DNA of 64,000 nt from Actinacidiphila epipremni (GTDB lineage Bacteria; Actinomycetota; Actinomycetes; Streptomycetales; Streptomycetaceae): the NCBI RefSeq assembly GCF_012034175.1, contig NZ_JAATEJ010000034.1, positions 1 through 64,000 on the forward strand, given 5' to 3'. The stretch's first letter is position 1; every line of letters starts with the position of its first letter. Shown here in pieces: positions 43,009 through 52,200 of this stretch. Under the pieces are notes generated by a model. The model searched no databases and was not told the DNA's origin. It saw only the letters and a list, made by a program, of their open reading frames with translations. Position numbers and translations under genes: made by a program.

Positions 43009-44606
43009 TGGCTGTCCTGGCCGGCCGTGTCGGAGGGGGCGGGGATGGCCCAGCGGGCTCCGGGAGTCAGGCGGCGGGGCATGTAGCCAGCGGGCACGCC
43101 GTCGTCCTCCTTGATGCGGGCTCGGGGGGCTGCGCCGAGTTCAGCGGCGGCCTGCTTGCGGGCCATGGTTCCGGCCTGGCGGGCGGGGCCAGCCTGCGTG
43201 AGGGGCTGGAATTGGCGCCGGCGGCGGCGCTGGGCGTCGGCCAGGTCACGACGCAGCCGCTTCACCCGCTCATCACGGGCCTGGTAGACCTCGCGGATCT
43301 CCTGTTCGCTGGCTTCGTCGGCGAGGTGGGCGGTGCCCAGGTGCTGGCCGGTCCGGGCGTGGAAGGCCTCAATGGTCCGCGGGTGGTGGGGCTGGTAGCG
43401 CACGACGACTTCGGTGCCGGTGCGGCCGGTCATCCATGCGCCGACGTAGTCTCGGTTCTGCCAGCGGATTCCGTGGCCGTGGATGATGCGGGTGGAACGC
43501 TCTGCCTCCAGCAAAAAGGTGTCCAGGTCACGAAGGGTGGGTTCACGAAGGGGCGTGTCGTCGCTGTTCCAGCTCTCCAGTGGGGTGAGGTCGCCGTAGC
43601 CCTGCATGCGGTGCTCGGCGTTTCGGGTGCGCACCCAGGTGGCAAACAGGCCGGTGAAGGCGTCGATCGTCAACGCCGGGTCTTTGTCTCCAGAGCGGCG
43701 TTTGGTGTTGAGTTTCTGCGATTTGGTGTAGCGGGGAAGCGTGGAGAAGAACATGCTGGTCGCTGCCCGGTTGAGGTTCTCGATGCTGCCCTTGAGGTGC
43801 GGGGTGTAGGGCGGCAGGACATCCACATGGACGCCGAAGGCGCCCATAGCCTGGCCGACGGCGCGGGACAGGAAATCCTTGCCCCGGTCGATGCGGATCC
43901 GCCGAGGCAGCCCGCCGGCCGGGCCGTGGACATCGTCGGTCAGGATGCACGAGCGCAGCGCAGCCAGGATCGACCCGCGGTGCGGGAAGTGCGGCGTGAC
44001 GGCCCAACCCATGGTCATGCCGGTGTGGCAGTCACAGAACCAGGTAACCCAGGGCTTGACTAGCCGTCCGTCCGCCCAGACCAGCACAGGGGCCTGCTTA
44101 TGGTCGCCTTCCCACTCCTCGTTGCGTGCCGTCGGGGGCCTTCTCAGGTGCGGGTCATGGGCCCGGGAGGCCGGGATGCCCGAGCGCAGGCCCGCCAGGT
44201 CCCCTGGAGTCAGGTCCCGGTGGAAGGCCCGGCGCAGCGTGGACAGGCTCGGCACGCCGTTTTCCGTGCCGCCGGCTTCCATGTCGCTGTCGTCCTTTGT
44301 GTGGCCGGCTTCCTTGACGAGTTCGTCGTGGACGCCTTTGACGTTGCCGCGGTGGTAAGCGAGCCTGACGCGTAGTTCCTTGGTGATCTCGAAGTGCTCG
44401 CGCGGTGGCAGGTCTGCCGTACCGGTGGCGCGGGCGCGCTTCAGCCGCCGCCATACCGTGCTCTCGTCGACGCCCACGCTGCGGGCAACCAGCCGCACGT
44501 CAGCGCTCGTCACCTGCTGCAGGGCGAGCAGCGACCGGATCGCGGCAGTCAGCAGGTTCTTCTTCTCCCGCCGACTGACCGGTGCGGGAACAGGCGCCTG
44601 GTCCAC
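43005..44606 (-). CDS. DDE transposase of the Mu/TniA/TnsB type (533 aa)
   Basis: Cut-and-paste or replicative transposase with an RNase H-fold core. The N-terminus carries HTH segments (VTSADVRLVARSVGVDESTV). The catalytic acids are D168 (EWEGDHKQ), D240 (IRIDRGKDF) and E275 (HLKGSIENLN), spacing D-34-E, as in rve/TniA/TnsB enzymes. A Mu-type C-terminal beta barrel region follows (EVVVRYQPHHPRTIEAFHAR) and then a basic tail. The start is GTG 44606 because AAAGGAG lies seven bases upstream. It is followed in tight coupling by the small ORF and two AAA+ ATPases, the usual TniA-TniB arrangement. Confidence 0.85.
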   Translation of the reverse strand: MDQAPVPAPVSRREKKNLLTAAIRSLLALQQVTSADVRLVARSVGVDESTVWRRLKRARATGTADLPPREHFEITKELRVRLAYHRGNVKGVHDELVKEAGHTKDDSDMEAGGTENGVPSLSTLRRAFHRDLTPGDLAGLRSGIPASRAHDPHLRRPPTARNEEWEGDHKQAPVLVWADGRLVKPWVTWFCDCHTGMTMGWAVTPHFPHRGSILAALRSCILTDDVHGPAGGLPRRIRIDRGKDFLSRAVGQAMGAFGVHVDVLPPYTPHLKGSIENLNRAATSMFFSTLPRYTKSQKLNTKRRSGDKDPALTIDAFTGLFATWVRTRNAEHRMQGYGDLTPLESWNSDDTPLREPTLRDLDTFLLEAERSTRIIHGHGIRWQNRDYVGAWMTGRTGTEVVVRYQPHHPRTIEAFHARTGQHLGTAHLADEASEQEIREVYQARDERVKRLRRDLADAQRRRRRQFQPLTQAGPARQAGTMARKQAAAELGAAPRARIKEDDGVPAGYMPRRLTPGARWAIPAPSDTAGQDSQ

Positions 44607-44660
44607 AAAGGTTCTCCTTTCGTCCGTGACATGCACAAAACGCGCCAGGGCGGGCTGGGA

Positions 44661-45221
44661 TCAGCCGCAGATGCCGATGTACGACACGTACTCGTACTTG
44701 CGGTAATCCGAGTCCAGGTCGCCGATGATGTCCGCCCACAGGTGCTCCATCTGCAGCGTGTCCTGCTGGGCCCAGGCACGCACGATGTCGTCCCAGCGGT
44801 AGAGGTTCTTCACCCGGAGCCGTAGCTGCCGCCGGTGACGATCCTGCACGCCCTCCTGCGCAACGGGCGTGATCTCGATGCGGGTGCCCCCTCTTGTATT
44901 GAGCTGGCGGATCACGCTCGGAGTGATGTTGCGCCGCCGCAGGTCCCTGAACGCCTTCTCCAGACGCTGTCGCTGGTCTGCATCCGGCACAGCGGGCTCT
45001 TCCAGCCAGGCAGCCAGAGCGCCGGCGTCCTCCTGGACGCCGTGAGCGTGCAGTGCGGCCGACCCACCGGTCTTGCGGGTCAGATACCTCACCGCCCGCC
45101 GAAGGCGTTCCTCCTCGCTCCGCCACCACCCGACGTCGTAGTCGAAGGTCCGTTCATCCAAACTCCGTGCAAGTGCCCGTCCGCCTTCGATCCCTTCGGC
45201 GCCGAACTGGCCGAACCCCAT
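44661..45221 (-). CDS. Unknown first gene of the transposition operon (186 aa)
   Basis: Not recognised. The start is ATG 45221 behind AGGAG five bases upstream. It is charged and helical, with EERLRRAVRYLTRKTGG and a conserved-looking end (WADIIGDLDSDYRKYEYVSY). No nuclease signature of a TnsA type is evident, although it occupies the place a tnsA gene would have. It ends 54 bp before the transposase start on the same strand. Confidence 0.6.
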   Translation of the reverse strand: MGFGQFGAEGIEGGRALARSLDERTFDYDVGWWRSEEERLRRAVRYLTRKTGGSAALHAHGVQEDAGALAAWLEEPAVPDADQRQRLEKAFRDLRRRNITPSVIRQLNTRGGTRIEITPVAQEGVQDRHRRQLRLRVKNLYRWDDIVRAWAQQDTLQMEHLWADIIGDLDSDYRKYEYVSYIGICG

Positions 45222-46214
45222 CAGATCTCCTGCATGTGCGTGTCCTGAGACTGGTTCATCCCTGCCGTGCAGGGGGTAGCGGCCGGAAGCCCCCGGCAGC
45301 CGTTGGGTCGGTGGCGCGGGCAGCACACGGGCACGTACTGGCTCCCGCCAAGGCACTGGTCCGTGGGTGCAGCGGCTGGCGAGCGTCAGCTCGTCTGCTT
45401 TTCGCGGGGCCTGAGATGCAGGTTGTGGGTCAGCGCTGTACCGGCGGCATCCGCAAGGTGGCGCAGGGTGCTGCACCAGGCGCCGTCGAACGTATGCCTG
45501 GCCGGAGATGATGTCCGCTGATTCAGGTCATTGTCGTATCGCCGCACGCAACGCGCGTAGCCGTGGCGTATATCGATGCCAGAATCATGCCGCGAACTCG
45601 TTTGTGCTTCAAATATCTGTTCAGGTGTGAGTTGCCGGCGCCGGTAGTCCCCCATTCCCGGTGGCGCGGTCGGGCGAGGGCGGCCGGAGGACCGGAAGGA
45701 GCCCGCCAGAGAGGGGCATTGACAACCGGACGTCGATCAGGGCCTCCAAGCAACGGCTTCCCGCACTGCCTCCCTGGCCAGGACACTTACGGGCTGCGGT
45801 GCGAGGGGGAAGAACCACTGGCGTCGGCGTAGAGCACCAGGCCCCGGCCCGCTGGCCTACCAGCCGCCCGACGCCGTGAGACCTGCGCGGAAAAACCCGT
45901 CGCGCGATGAAGTGGACATGGCGGATTCCCCTGGCCGCAGGACTGACTGAGTCGGAGGATCCCTTATCAGGGGGGTACGACAACGGCACTGGGATTCGCG
46001 GCGGAAATGGTTCTGTCTGTTCGGGCAGTTGGCGGGATCTTGTCGCTGCGGTCCAGTCCCGACGGGGCCGAGGCAGGTGGGACGACGCGACGGCGCGCGG
46101 TCGATCGCGGCGGGGGATGGCGAAATCCCATAGACAGAAGGGGAACGCCCTCTTTTCCCGGTCTCGTCCGGGGTTGATCCTTCTAGGAATGGTGTTCACG
46201 GGCGAGGGGGCCTG
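45222..46214. other. Long intergenic region, AT-richer core
   Basis: About 1 kb between divergent genes. The middle (about 45500-45640) is clearly AT-richer than its surroundings and contains ORFs with poor codon use, so it is probably the operon promoter and perhaps one transposon end. I looked for TGT/ACA-type ends and short end repeats but found none I can defend. Confidence 0.4.
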
Positions 46215-47012
46215 ATGGAGGTTCAGCGGATCCGGGTGATGATCACGGTCAAGGCGTATCCGACGGTGTCCCGGCAGTACAACGAGACGGTGTGTGTGGC
46301 CGGGATCAGGGTGGACACCCCGAGCCCGAAGCATGTGCGGTTGTTCCCGGTACCGTTCCGGGAGTTGGAGGAAGCCCAGCAGTTCGACAAGTACGACGTG
46401 GTCGAGGTCGACGTGACCGGCCACACGCGGGACGACCGGCCTGAAAGCCGCAGGCCGGTCCTTGCGACCCTGCGGGTCGTGGGACACGTACCCACTGATG
46501 GCGACTGGGAGCAGCGCGCCATGTGGGTGCGTCCGCTCGTCGCGGGCTCGCTGTGCCAGATCAAGCGCGAGCAGCGGGCCGGGGGAACGTCGCTGGGGGT
46601 GTTCCGGCCTGGGAGAGTCACCGCGTTCAAGCTCATCAAGGCCGAGGAGCGCTCCGACTGGCAGGAGATGATGGCCTCGCAGATGAACATCTTCGACCCC
46701 GAGCGGCGCAAACTGGAGGCGCTGCCCTATCGGTTCGTGTACTGCTTCCGGTGTGCCGAGGAGGAGTGCGGCGGCCATGAGATAGGTCTCTTGGACTGGG
46801 AGGCCGGGGCTGCCTACTTGAAATGGCGGCACCGGTATCCGCCTCAGGTGCTGGAGGACAAGATCCGGGAGAAGTGGTTCACGCAGATCGCCGGTCCGCA
46901 ACGGGACGTGCACTTCTTCGTGGGGAACCTGCACAAGCGCCCGCGGCAGTTCATGCTGCTGGGGGCGTTCTGGCCTCCCCGCGGAGTGATGGACCGCATG
47001 CAGTTGTTCTAG
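46215..47012 (+). CDS. Unknown protein with CxxC motif (265 aa)
   Basis: The start is ATG 46215 with GAGGGGG upstream. It opens with a beta-rich segment (RIRVMITVKAYPTVSRQYNE), then RLFPVPFRELE, and ends with YCFRCAEEECGGHEIGLLDW and HFFVGNLHKRPRQFMLLGAF. The cysteine cluster may bind metal. It faces an HTH-DUF488 gene convergently with 30 bp between stops. No family is known to me. Confidence 0.7.
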   Translation: MEVQRIRVMITVKAYPTVSRQYNETVCVAGIRVDTPSPKHVRLFPVPFRELEEAQQFDKYDVVEVDVTGHTRDDRPESRRPVLATLRVVGHVPTDGDWEQRAMWVRPLVAGSLCQIKREQRAGGTSLGVFRPGRVTAFKLIKAEERSDWQEMMASQMNIFDPERRKLEALPYRFVYCFRCAEEECGGHEIGLLDWEAGAAYLKWRHRYPPQVLEDKIREKWFTQIAGPQRDVHFFVGNLHKRPRQFMLLGAFWPPRGVMDRMQLF

Positions 47013-47042
47013 ACCTCGGCCTCGGCGGCCTGCCAGGCGACG

Positions 47043-47738
47043 TCACATCGGCAGGGCGCCGACATCCAGGCCGTGGTCGGTGCGGGCGATGTCGCAGATG
47101 ACTTTGCGGTGGCAGCGTTCCTCGTCCTGCTCGAAGCACAAGACGGCCACACTCTGACGTGCGGCGAGAGTGAACAGTTCCTCCAACGCGTCCGGAGCAG
47201 GGTCGTGAGCCAGCAGGCGGCGGAAGACCTCCCGCCCTTCTGCGGGGCGGCCCTCCCAGAACGGCGGCCGGTTGTCCTTCGGGTTGCCCAGGGCCGGCAG
47301 GTGCCGGTAGCCGATCCCGGCCTCGGCCAGTGCCGCGGTGAGTCTGCTCTTGCTGAAGCCTTTCTTGCGACTGATCGCGTTCAGCCGGACATCAGCGACC
47401 GTACGCACACCGCTGCCTGCCAGGGCCTGCACGAAGTCCTCGATACTGCGGCCTTCGTAACCTGCCGAGACGATCCCGGGCGTGCCTGCGGTGCTGGCAC
47501 CGGCCACCAGGTCGTCCAGGGACACGCCGAGCGGGCCAGCCAGGGCGGCCACAGTGAACAGGCCTGGGGCGGTCGTCGCGGCCGTCTCGATCCGTTCCAG
47601 GGTGCGCGGCGAGATGCCTGCGGCCTCGGCCAACTGCATGCGGCTCAAGCCCTTGTGCTCGCGCAGGGACCGCAACTGCGCGGCAAGCCGAGCCCCCTGC
47701 CGGTGCTGCAGGTGATCAGTCGACGGTCGTCCAGCCAT
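47043..47738 (-). CDS. XRE HTH fused to DUF488 domain (231 aa)
   Basis: The N-terminus is an XRE HTH (LREHKGLSRMQLAEAAGISP then RTLERIE). Residues about 90-230 are a DUF488 domain, with SAGYEGRSIEDF, VADVRLNAISRKKGFSK, YRHLPALGNPK and CFEQDEERCHRKVI. DUF488 proteins are widespread and of unknown function, sometimes beside defence genes; the cysteine-histidine signature near the end is intact. The start is ATG 47738; GTG 47747 in frame is an alternative. A perfect palindrome just upstream suggests self-repression by the HTH. Confidence 0.8.
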   Translation of the reverse strand: MAGRPSTDHLQHRQGARLAAQLRSLREHKGLSRMQLAEAAGISPRTLERIETAATTAPGLFTVAALAGPLGVSLDDLVAGASTAGTPGIVSAGYEGRSIEDFVQALAGSGVRTVADVRLNAISRKKGFSKSRLTAALAEAGIGYRHLPALGNPKDNRPPFWEGRPAEGREVFRRLLAHDPAPDALEELFTLAARQSVAVLCFEQDEERCHRKVICDIARTDHGLDVGALPM

Positions 47739-47754
47739 GATCGACACCCTAGCT

Positions 47755-47768
47755 CCGATTACAATCGG
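47755..47768 (-). promoter_or_regulatory. Palindromic operator of the HTH-DUF488 gene
   Basis: CCGATT-AC-AATCGG, perfect 6-bp arms with a 2-nt centre, about 17 bp before the ATG. Its position and symmetry fit binding by the encoded XRE domain dimer. Confidence 0.6.
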
Positions 47769-48081
47769 GAATCCTCTCGGGGGTGGTCAACGAGCCGCTC
47801 CTGTTCCGGTCACCGGGCCGGAGACGATGGCGCCGCCACGGTCACGGGTCGAGACGGGGCCGGGCGCGCCTGCCCGTAGCTGGCCCTCCCCCGTGGCGGC
47901 AAATGACTCATAACAGCGCGCAGGGCCGGGTTGTCACCGCGTTCCTTCCTCGTCTGCGCAGGTCACGCGCACGCGTCCGATGCCGTGCTGGTCCAGTCTG
48001 TGGCCGGTTCCGGCCCCCACACTGTCAGCAGAATGCATTCGCCTGTGACGGGTTGTCAGAGGCGACCATGACCATGCCTGC
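47769..48081. other. Intergenic, divergent promoters
   Basis: About 310 bp between divergent genes, no ORF of note. It must hold the promoters for the RecB-like gene on the plus strand and the HTH-DUF488 gene on the minus strand. Confidence 0.4.
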
Positions 48082-49104
48082 ATGAGTCTCACTTCCTGCC
48101 TGAAAGAACCTGCCTCCGCCATCTCGCGGTTCCTCGCGGAGCATCTCCCCTCCCCGCAGGCGGTGCTGGCCGACTACCGCAAGCGCCTGGGCTCTTTCGC
48201 GCCGCCGATCAAGCCCAAGCCCGGGCCGGGCTCCCGGGCGGACTACCGGATGATCGGCCACACCATCGACCACCGGCTGCGGATCACGCTGGGGGCGCCC
48301 ACCGGCCAGCCCATCGCCGCCGGCGTCGTGCGGGCGGTCCTCGACGACGACGGCTGGCCCAGCCCGGGCATCATCCAGACGGTGTGCGCGGCAGGCGAGG
48401 ACCTGCTGGAGGAATTACGCGCTTGCGAGAGCGGCCAGGGCCAGCCACTGGCCCTGGAGGAGAAGGCCGAGGAGCGTCTGGTGCGGCTGTGTCATGTCGC
48501 ATCGAGTTTCGAGGCGATCTTCCGGCACGGAGGGTGGGTGCGCGGCAACAGCCTGGGGTTCTGCAAGCCTGACGCCGACCTGGACGACTTCGCCGCCGCG
48601 GTTCCGGCCTACGTGGTCGACGACATCCGGGCCCAGATGGCCCTGGCCGCTTCTCCGGGGCCGTTCGCGGCCTTGCGGGGACTGCCGGCGTCAGCTCGGA
48701 TCTGCGGGCCCGTCTTTGACGGCAGCCGCCACTTGGGCGGCGCCGACGCCGACTTCATCCTGGACGGACACCTGATCGACTGCAAGGCAACCGTCCATCC
48801 CGACCGGATGGGCCGCAGTGAGATCTACCAGCTCGCCGGCTACCTCGTACTCGACTACGCCGACGCCTACGGCATCAACACGGTGGGCCTGTACTTGTCC
48901 CGGCAGGGCGCTTCGATCGACTGGAGTGTCCAGGACTTCCTTGACCTGACGGGATGCCGGCTGACCCTGCCGGAGCTGCGGTCGGCGTGCCAGTACGCGC
49001 TGACCGACGGCTCGGCCGGCACGCCCCCGCCGCCCGAGTCGGCGCGGCGTCCTGCCCCCCGGCCCCGCAATGCGCCGGGTGTACAGGACAGCCTCTTCGA
49101 CTAG
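48082..49104 (+). CDS. RecB-like PD-(D/E)xK nuclease (340 aa)
   Basis: The middle of the protein has a PD-(D/E)xK core: GADADFILDG (Asp at about 224-226), then LIDCKAT (Asp and Lys at about 232-235) and EIYQLAGYLVLDY, the QxxxY motif of RecB-family nucleases. This predicts a DNA exonuclease or endonuclease. The N-terminal 200 residues are helical and unrecognised. The start is ATG 48082 without a clear Shine-Dalgarno sequence. Codon 112 (48415-48417) is TTA. It ends 107 bp before the large Mrr-STAND gene on the same strand, so the two may be one system. Confidence 0.7.
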   Translation: MSLTSCLKEPASAISRFLAEHLPSPQAVLADYRKRLGSFAPPIKPKPGPGSRADYRMIGHTIDHRLRITLGAPTGQPIAAGVVRAVLDDDGWPSPGIIQTVCAAGEDLLEELRACESGQGQPLALEEKAEERLVRLCHVASSFEAIFRHGGWVRGNSLGFCKPDADLDDFAAAVPAYVVDDIRAQMALAASPGPFAALRGLPASARICGPVFDGSRHLGGADADFILDGHLIDCKATVHPDRMGRSEIYQLAGYLVLDYADAYGINTVGLYLSRQGASIDWSVQDFLDLTGCRLTLPELRSACQYALTDGSAGTPPPPESARRPAPRPRNAPGVQDSLFD

Positions 49105-49211
49105 AAGAGCCAGCCCCAGCCCTCGCTGGAGTTGAAAGCTGACCTGCATACGATGCCCGCCGTGGCTTAGGCTGCATCATCTTGTCCAGGTATCCACCGA
49201 GGGGCTGTCAG

Positions 49212-52200
49212 TTGTCCGACGGCAGGGCCACGCACGCCCACGACTGGTTCAGCATCCGGTCGTGGGCCGGCAGCCAGAACCGCGCCTTTGAGGAGCTGTG
49301 CTACCAGCTGCGGGACACAGCTCCCCCAGGCTGGCGGACGATCAAGACCGCTGCCCCCGACGGAGGCGTGGAGTGGTACGACAAAGCTCCCGATGGCCGC
49401 TGCCACGGACATCAGGTCAAGTTCGTCCGCACCATCGACGACTTGCTGCCGCAGGCCCGCAAAAGCGTGAAGGCGGTCGGCGCCAACCGCCAGGACCGCA
49501 ACGTGGTGCAGCTGGGGTTCTGGGTCCCCATCGACCTGCCCGACCCAGCCCACCGGCTGAAGGACGGCACGCTGGTAGAGGGCGCCAGGAAGCGGTGGGA
49601 GGACAACGTCGCCAGGTGGAAGCGGGACCTGCCTGGCGTTGCGGACATTGACATCACCTTGATGGACAGCGGGCAACTGCTGGACCGCCTGCTCGAGCCC
49701 AGCAACGAAGGGCGCCGCTGGTTCTTCTTCGAGCAGCACGCCATGGGAATGCAGTGGCTGGGCGAGCAGCTGGAGGCTGCCAAGAGCATCGCTCACGATC
49801 GCTACACACCCGAACACCATGTGCCCCTGCCGATCTCATCCGTCTTCGACGGTTGTGCGGTCACCCCACGCTTTTTGGAGCAGTTGAACGACTGCTGCGA
49901 CACCCTGGCCGAGGCGCTACCGGGTCCGCCCCCGCGTGACCGGCTCGCCGCCAGCAGGCCGGCCGAGGCAGGTGACGAGCCCTTGGAAGAGCTGTGCACG
50001 GCCATCGCATCTGCTCTTGAGCAGGCGGCCGGTGGCTGCGAGACACTGTGCGCCGCGGCCATGGAGGCGGGAACCGAGGGACTGGCGGCAAACGACATGG
50101 CGGAGGCGGCCGCCCGAGTGGCGCAGGTTCTGTCCGGCGCCGCTGACACCGCCCGGCGCATCAAACGCTGGCGCAACGAAGCAATGCACGGGGAAGGGAG
50201 GCCAAGGCCGGATGCGACGGCAGCCCCGCTGATGCGGTGGACCGAGAACATCGTTGATCGGTTCCGAGGCGCCGTGCTGGCCGCTGGGGAGCTGGAGGCG
50301 CTGTGCCGAAGCGACGCGGCGAGGGCAGCCGAGGGCAAGGCGTGGGTGCTGCTCGGGGAGGCCGGCCAGGGCAAGACCCATCTCCTGGTGGATGCCACCC
50401 GCCGGGCACTCGGAGAAAGCCGGCCGTCGGTCACCGTCTTCGGTGAGCTGCTGACCGCGAAGGACCCCCTGACGCAGATCGCGCAGCAGTTGGGGCTCGG
50501 AACGCTGTCCCATGCGGCGCTGCTGCAGGCGATGGATGCCGCCGGGTCGGTGTGCGGGGCCCGCTTCACGCTGATCATTGACGCTCTCAACGACTCCGCG
50601 GAACCTGACGGGTGGCGGACCGCGCTGCCGGCCCTGCTTGCTGCGGCCGCGCCATTCGATCACGTGGCGGTGGTCGTCTCCTGCCGGTCCTCGCTGCGTG
50701 AGGCCGTGCTCCCCGAGGACATGTCCGGACGGGGGTGTCTGGTCACTGTTCACCCGGGGTTCGCCGGACACGAGGTGGAGGCGCTGGAGAGCTACCTCAA
50801 GACGGCGCCGTCGGCGCTCCCCCGCACGCCGATGCTGACGCCGGCGTTTTCCAACCCGCTGTTCGTGAAGTTGTACTGCGACAGCGTGCTGTCGATGCCG
50901 GAGCCCAGGCAGCGGACGGCCGCGGCTCCTTCGCACCGCAGCGCCGTGTTCAACTCCTTCTTGGACCGGCGGGCCACCCAGATCAACAAGGCACTGTCTC
51001 TCGACCCTGACGAGCGCATCGTGCACCGGGCCGTTGACGAGTTGGGCCGGCTGATGGCCGGCGAGGGCCGGGAGGTCCTGCCGCGTGAGCAGGCCCGCGA
51101 GGCAGTCGATGCTCTCACGCCCCAGCACACCGCCTGGCCCAACACCCTGTACAGGCAGCTGATCGCACACGGCCTGCTGGCGACCGAACGCTACTTTTCA
51201 GCTGCTGGCCGCTTGGAGACGGGCGTCGGCTTCGCCTACCAGGCATTCAGTGACGACCGGATCATCCACGCCGTTCTCGAGGAGCACCGCGCCGACGTGG
51301 AGGCGGCCACCGCCGCTGGCGCTCTTCCTTCTGACTCGGCGTTGCGGACCTGGCTCGAGAGCGCCTCGGCCAATCTCATTGATGCCGCGACCGTCCTGCT
51401 GCCCGAGACGACCGGACACGAGCTGATCGACGTGCTCGGTCCGGACACACCTGGCGCTCCTGGAATCACGGGCGTCGAGGTGCCGATGTTCAGACGGCGC
51501 ATGTTGTACCGCAGTTTGGTCCAGACTCTGGGGCTGCGCAGCACCAACAGCGTCAGCGAGCGAACCGTTGCGCTTGTGGATCGTGCCACCAGCGAGTTCA
51601 GCATGGCTGATGCCGTGCTGGAAGCGGTCCTGACGGTAGCCACGCAGCCCGGGCACCGGCTCAACGCCGACCGGCTGCACCGCAGTCTGCTGGCTCACTC
51701 CCCCGCTGAACGTGACGCGCAGTGGGCTGTGGATACCTACTTCATGCTGAACGACACCGGAGCACTGCACCGGCTCCTGCGCTGGGCGGAACAACTGCCG
51801 ACCCCGGCCGGCGCACTGCCCCGGCCGACACCGCCCGCAAGGATGGCGGTGCGGCGGGCCGGTCTGGCGCCCTCAGCGCCGCGCGGCCCCGTGCTGCAGC
51901 CGCCTGACGAGGAGGTGGTACGGCTGGCGGCGACTGTCTTGGTGTGGACGTTGACCTCGCCGAACCGGTTCCTGCGCGACCGTGCCACCAAGGGCCTCGT
52001 CCAGCTCCTTCTCGGTTACCCCGGGGTCCTGACCGGGCTGCTGCAGCGCTTCCTCGGCCAGGACGCCGAGCAGATCGCCGATCCGTACCTGTTCGAACGG
52101 CTTGTGCTGGTCGCTCACGGTGTCCTTGCCCGGATGCGGGCGGCACAGACTCATCCCGGTCTTCTGCGTGAAGTGGCCGATCTTGTCCTGGCCACAGTCT

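Noticed and set aside
45386-45655. 89-aa minus-strand ORF
   Set aside because: Codon use unlike neighbours (ATA, TTT, TCT frequent) and no ribosome site; likely non-coding.
37470-45660. Terminal inverted repeats of the Tn7-like element
   Set aside because: AATATCTG occurs both near 37550 and near 45610 but in the same orientation, and it is too short; no TGT...ACA pair could be defended.
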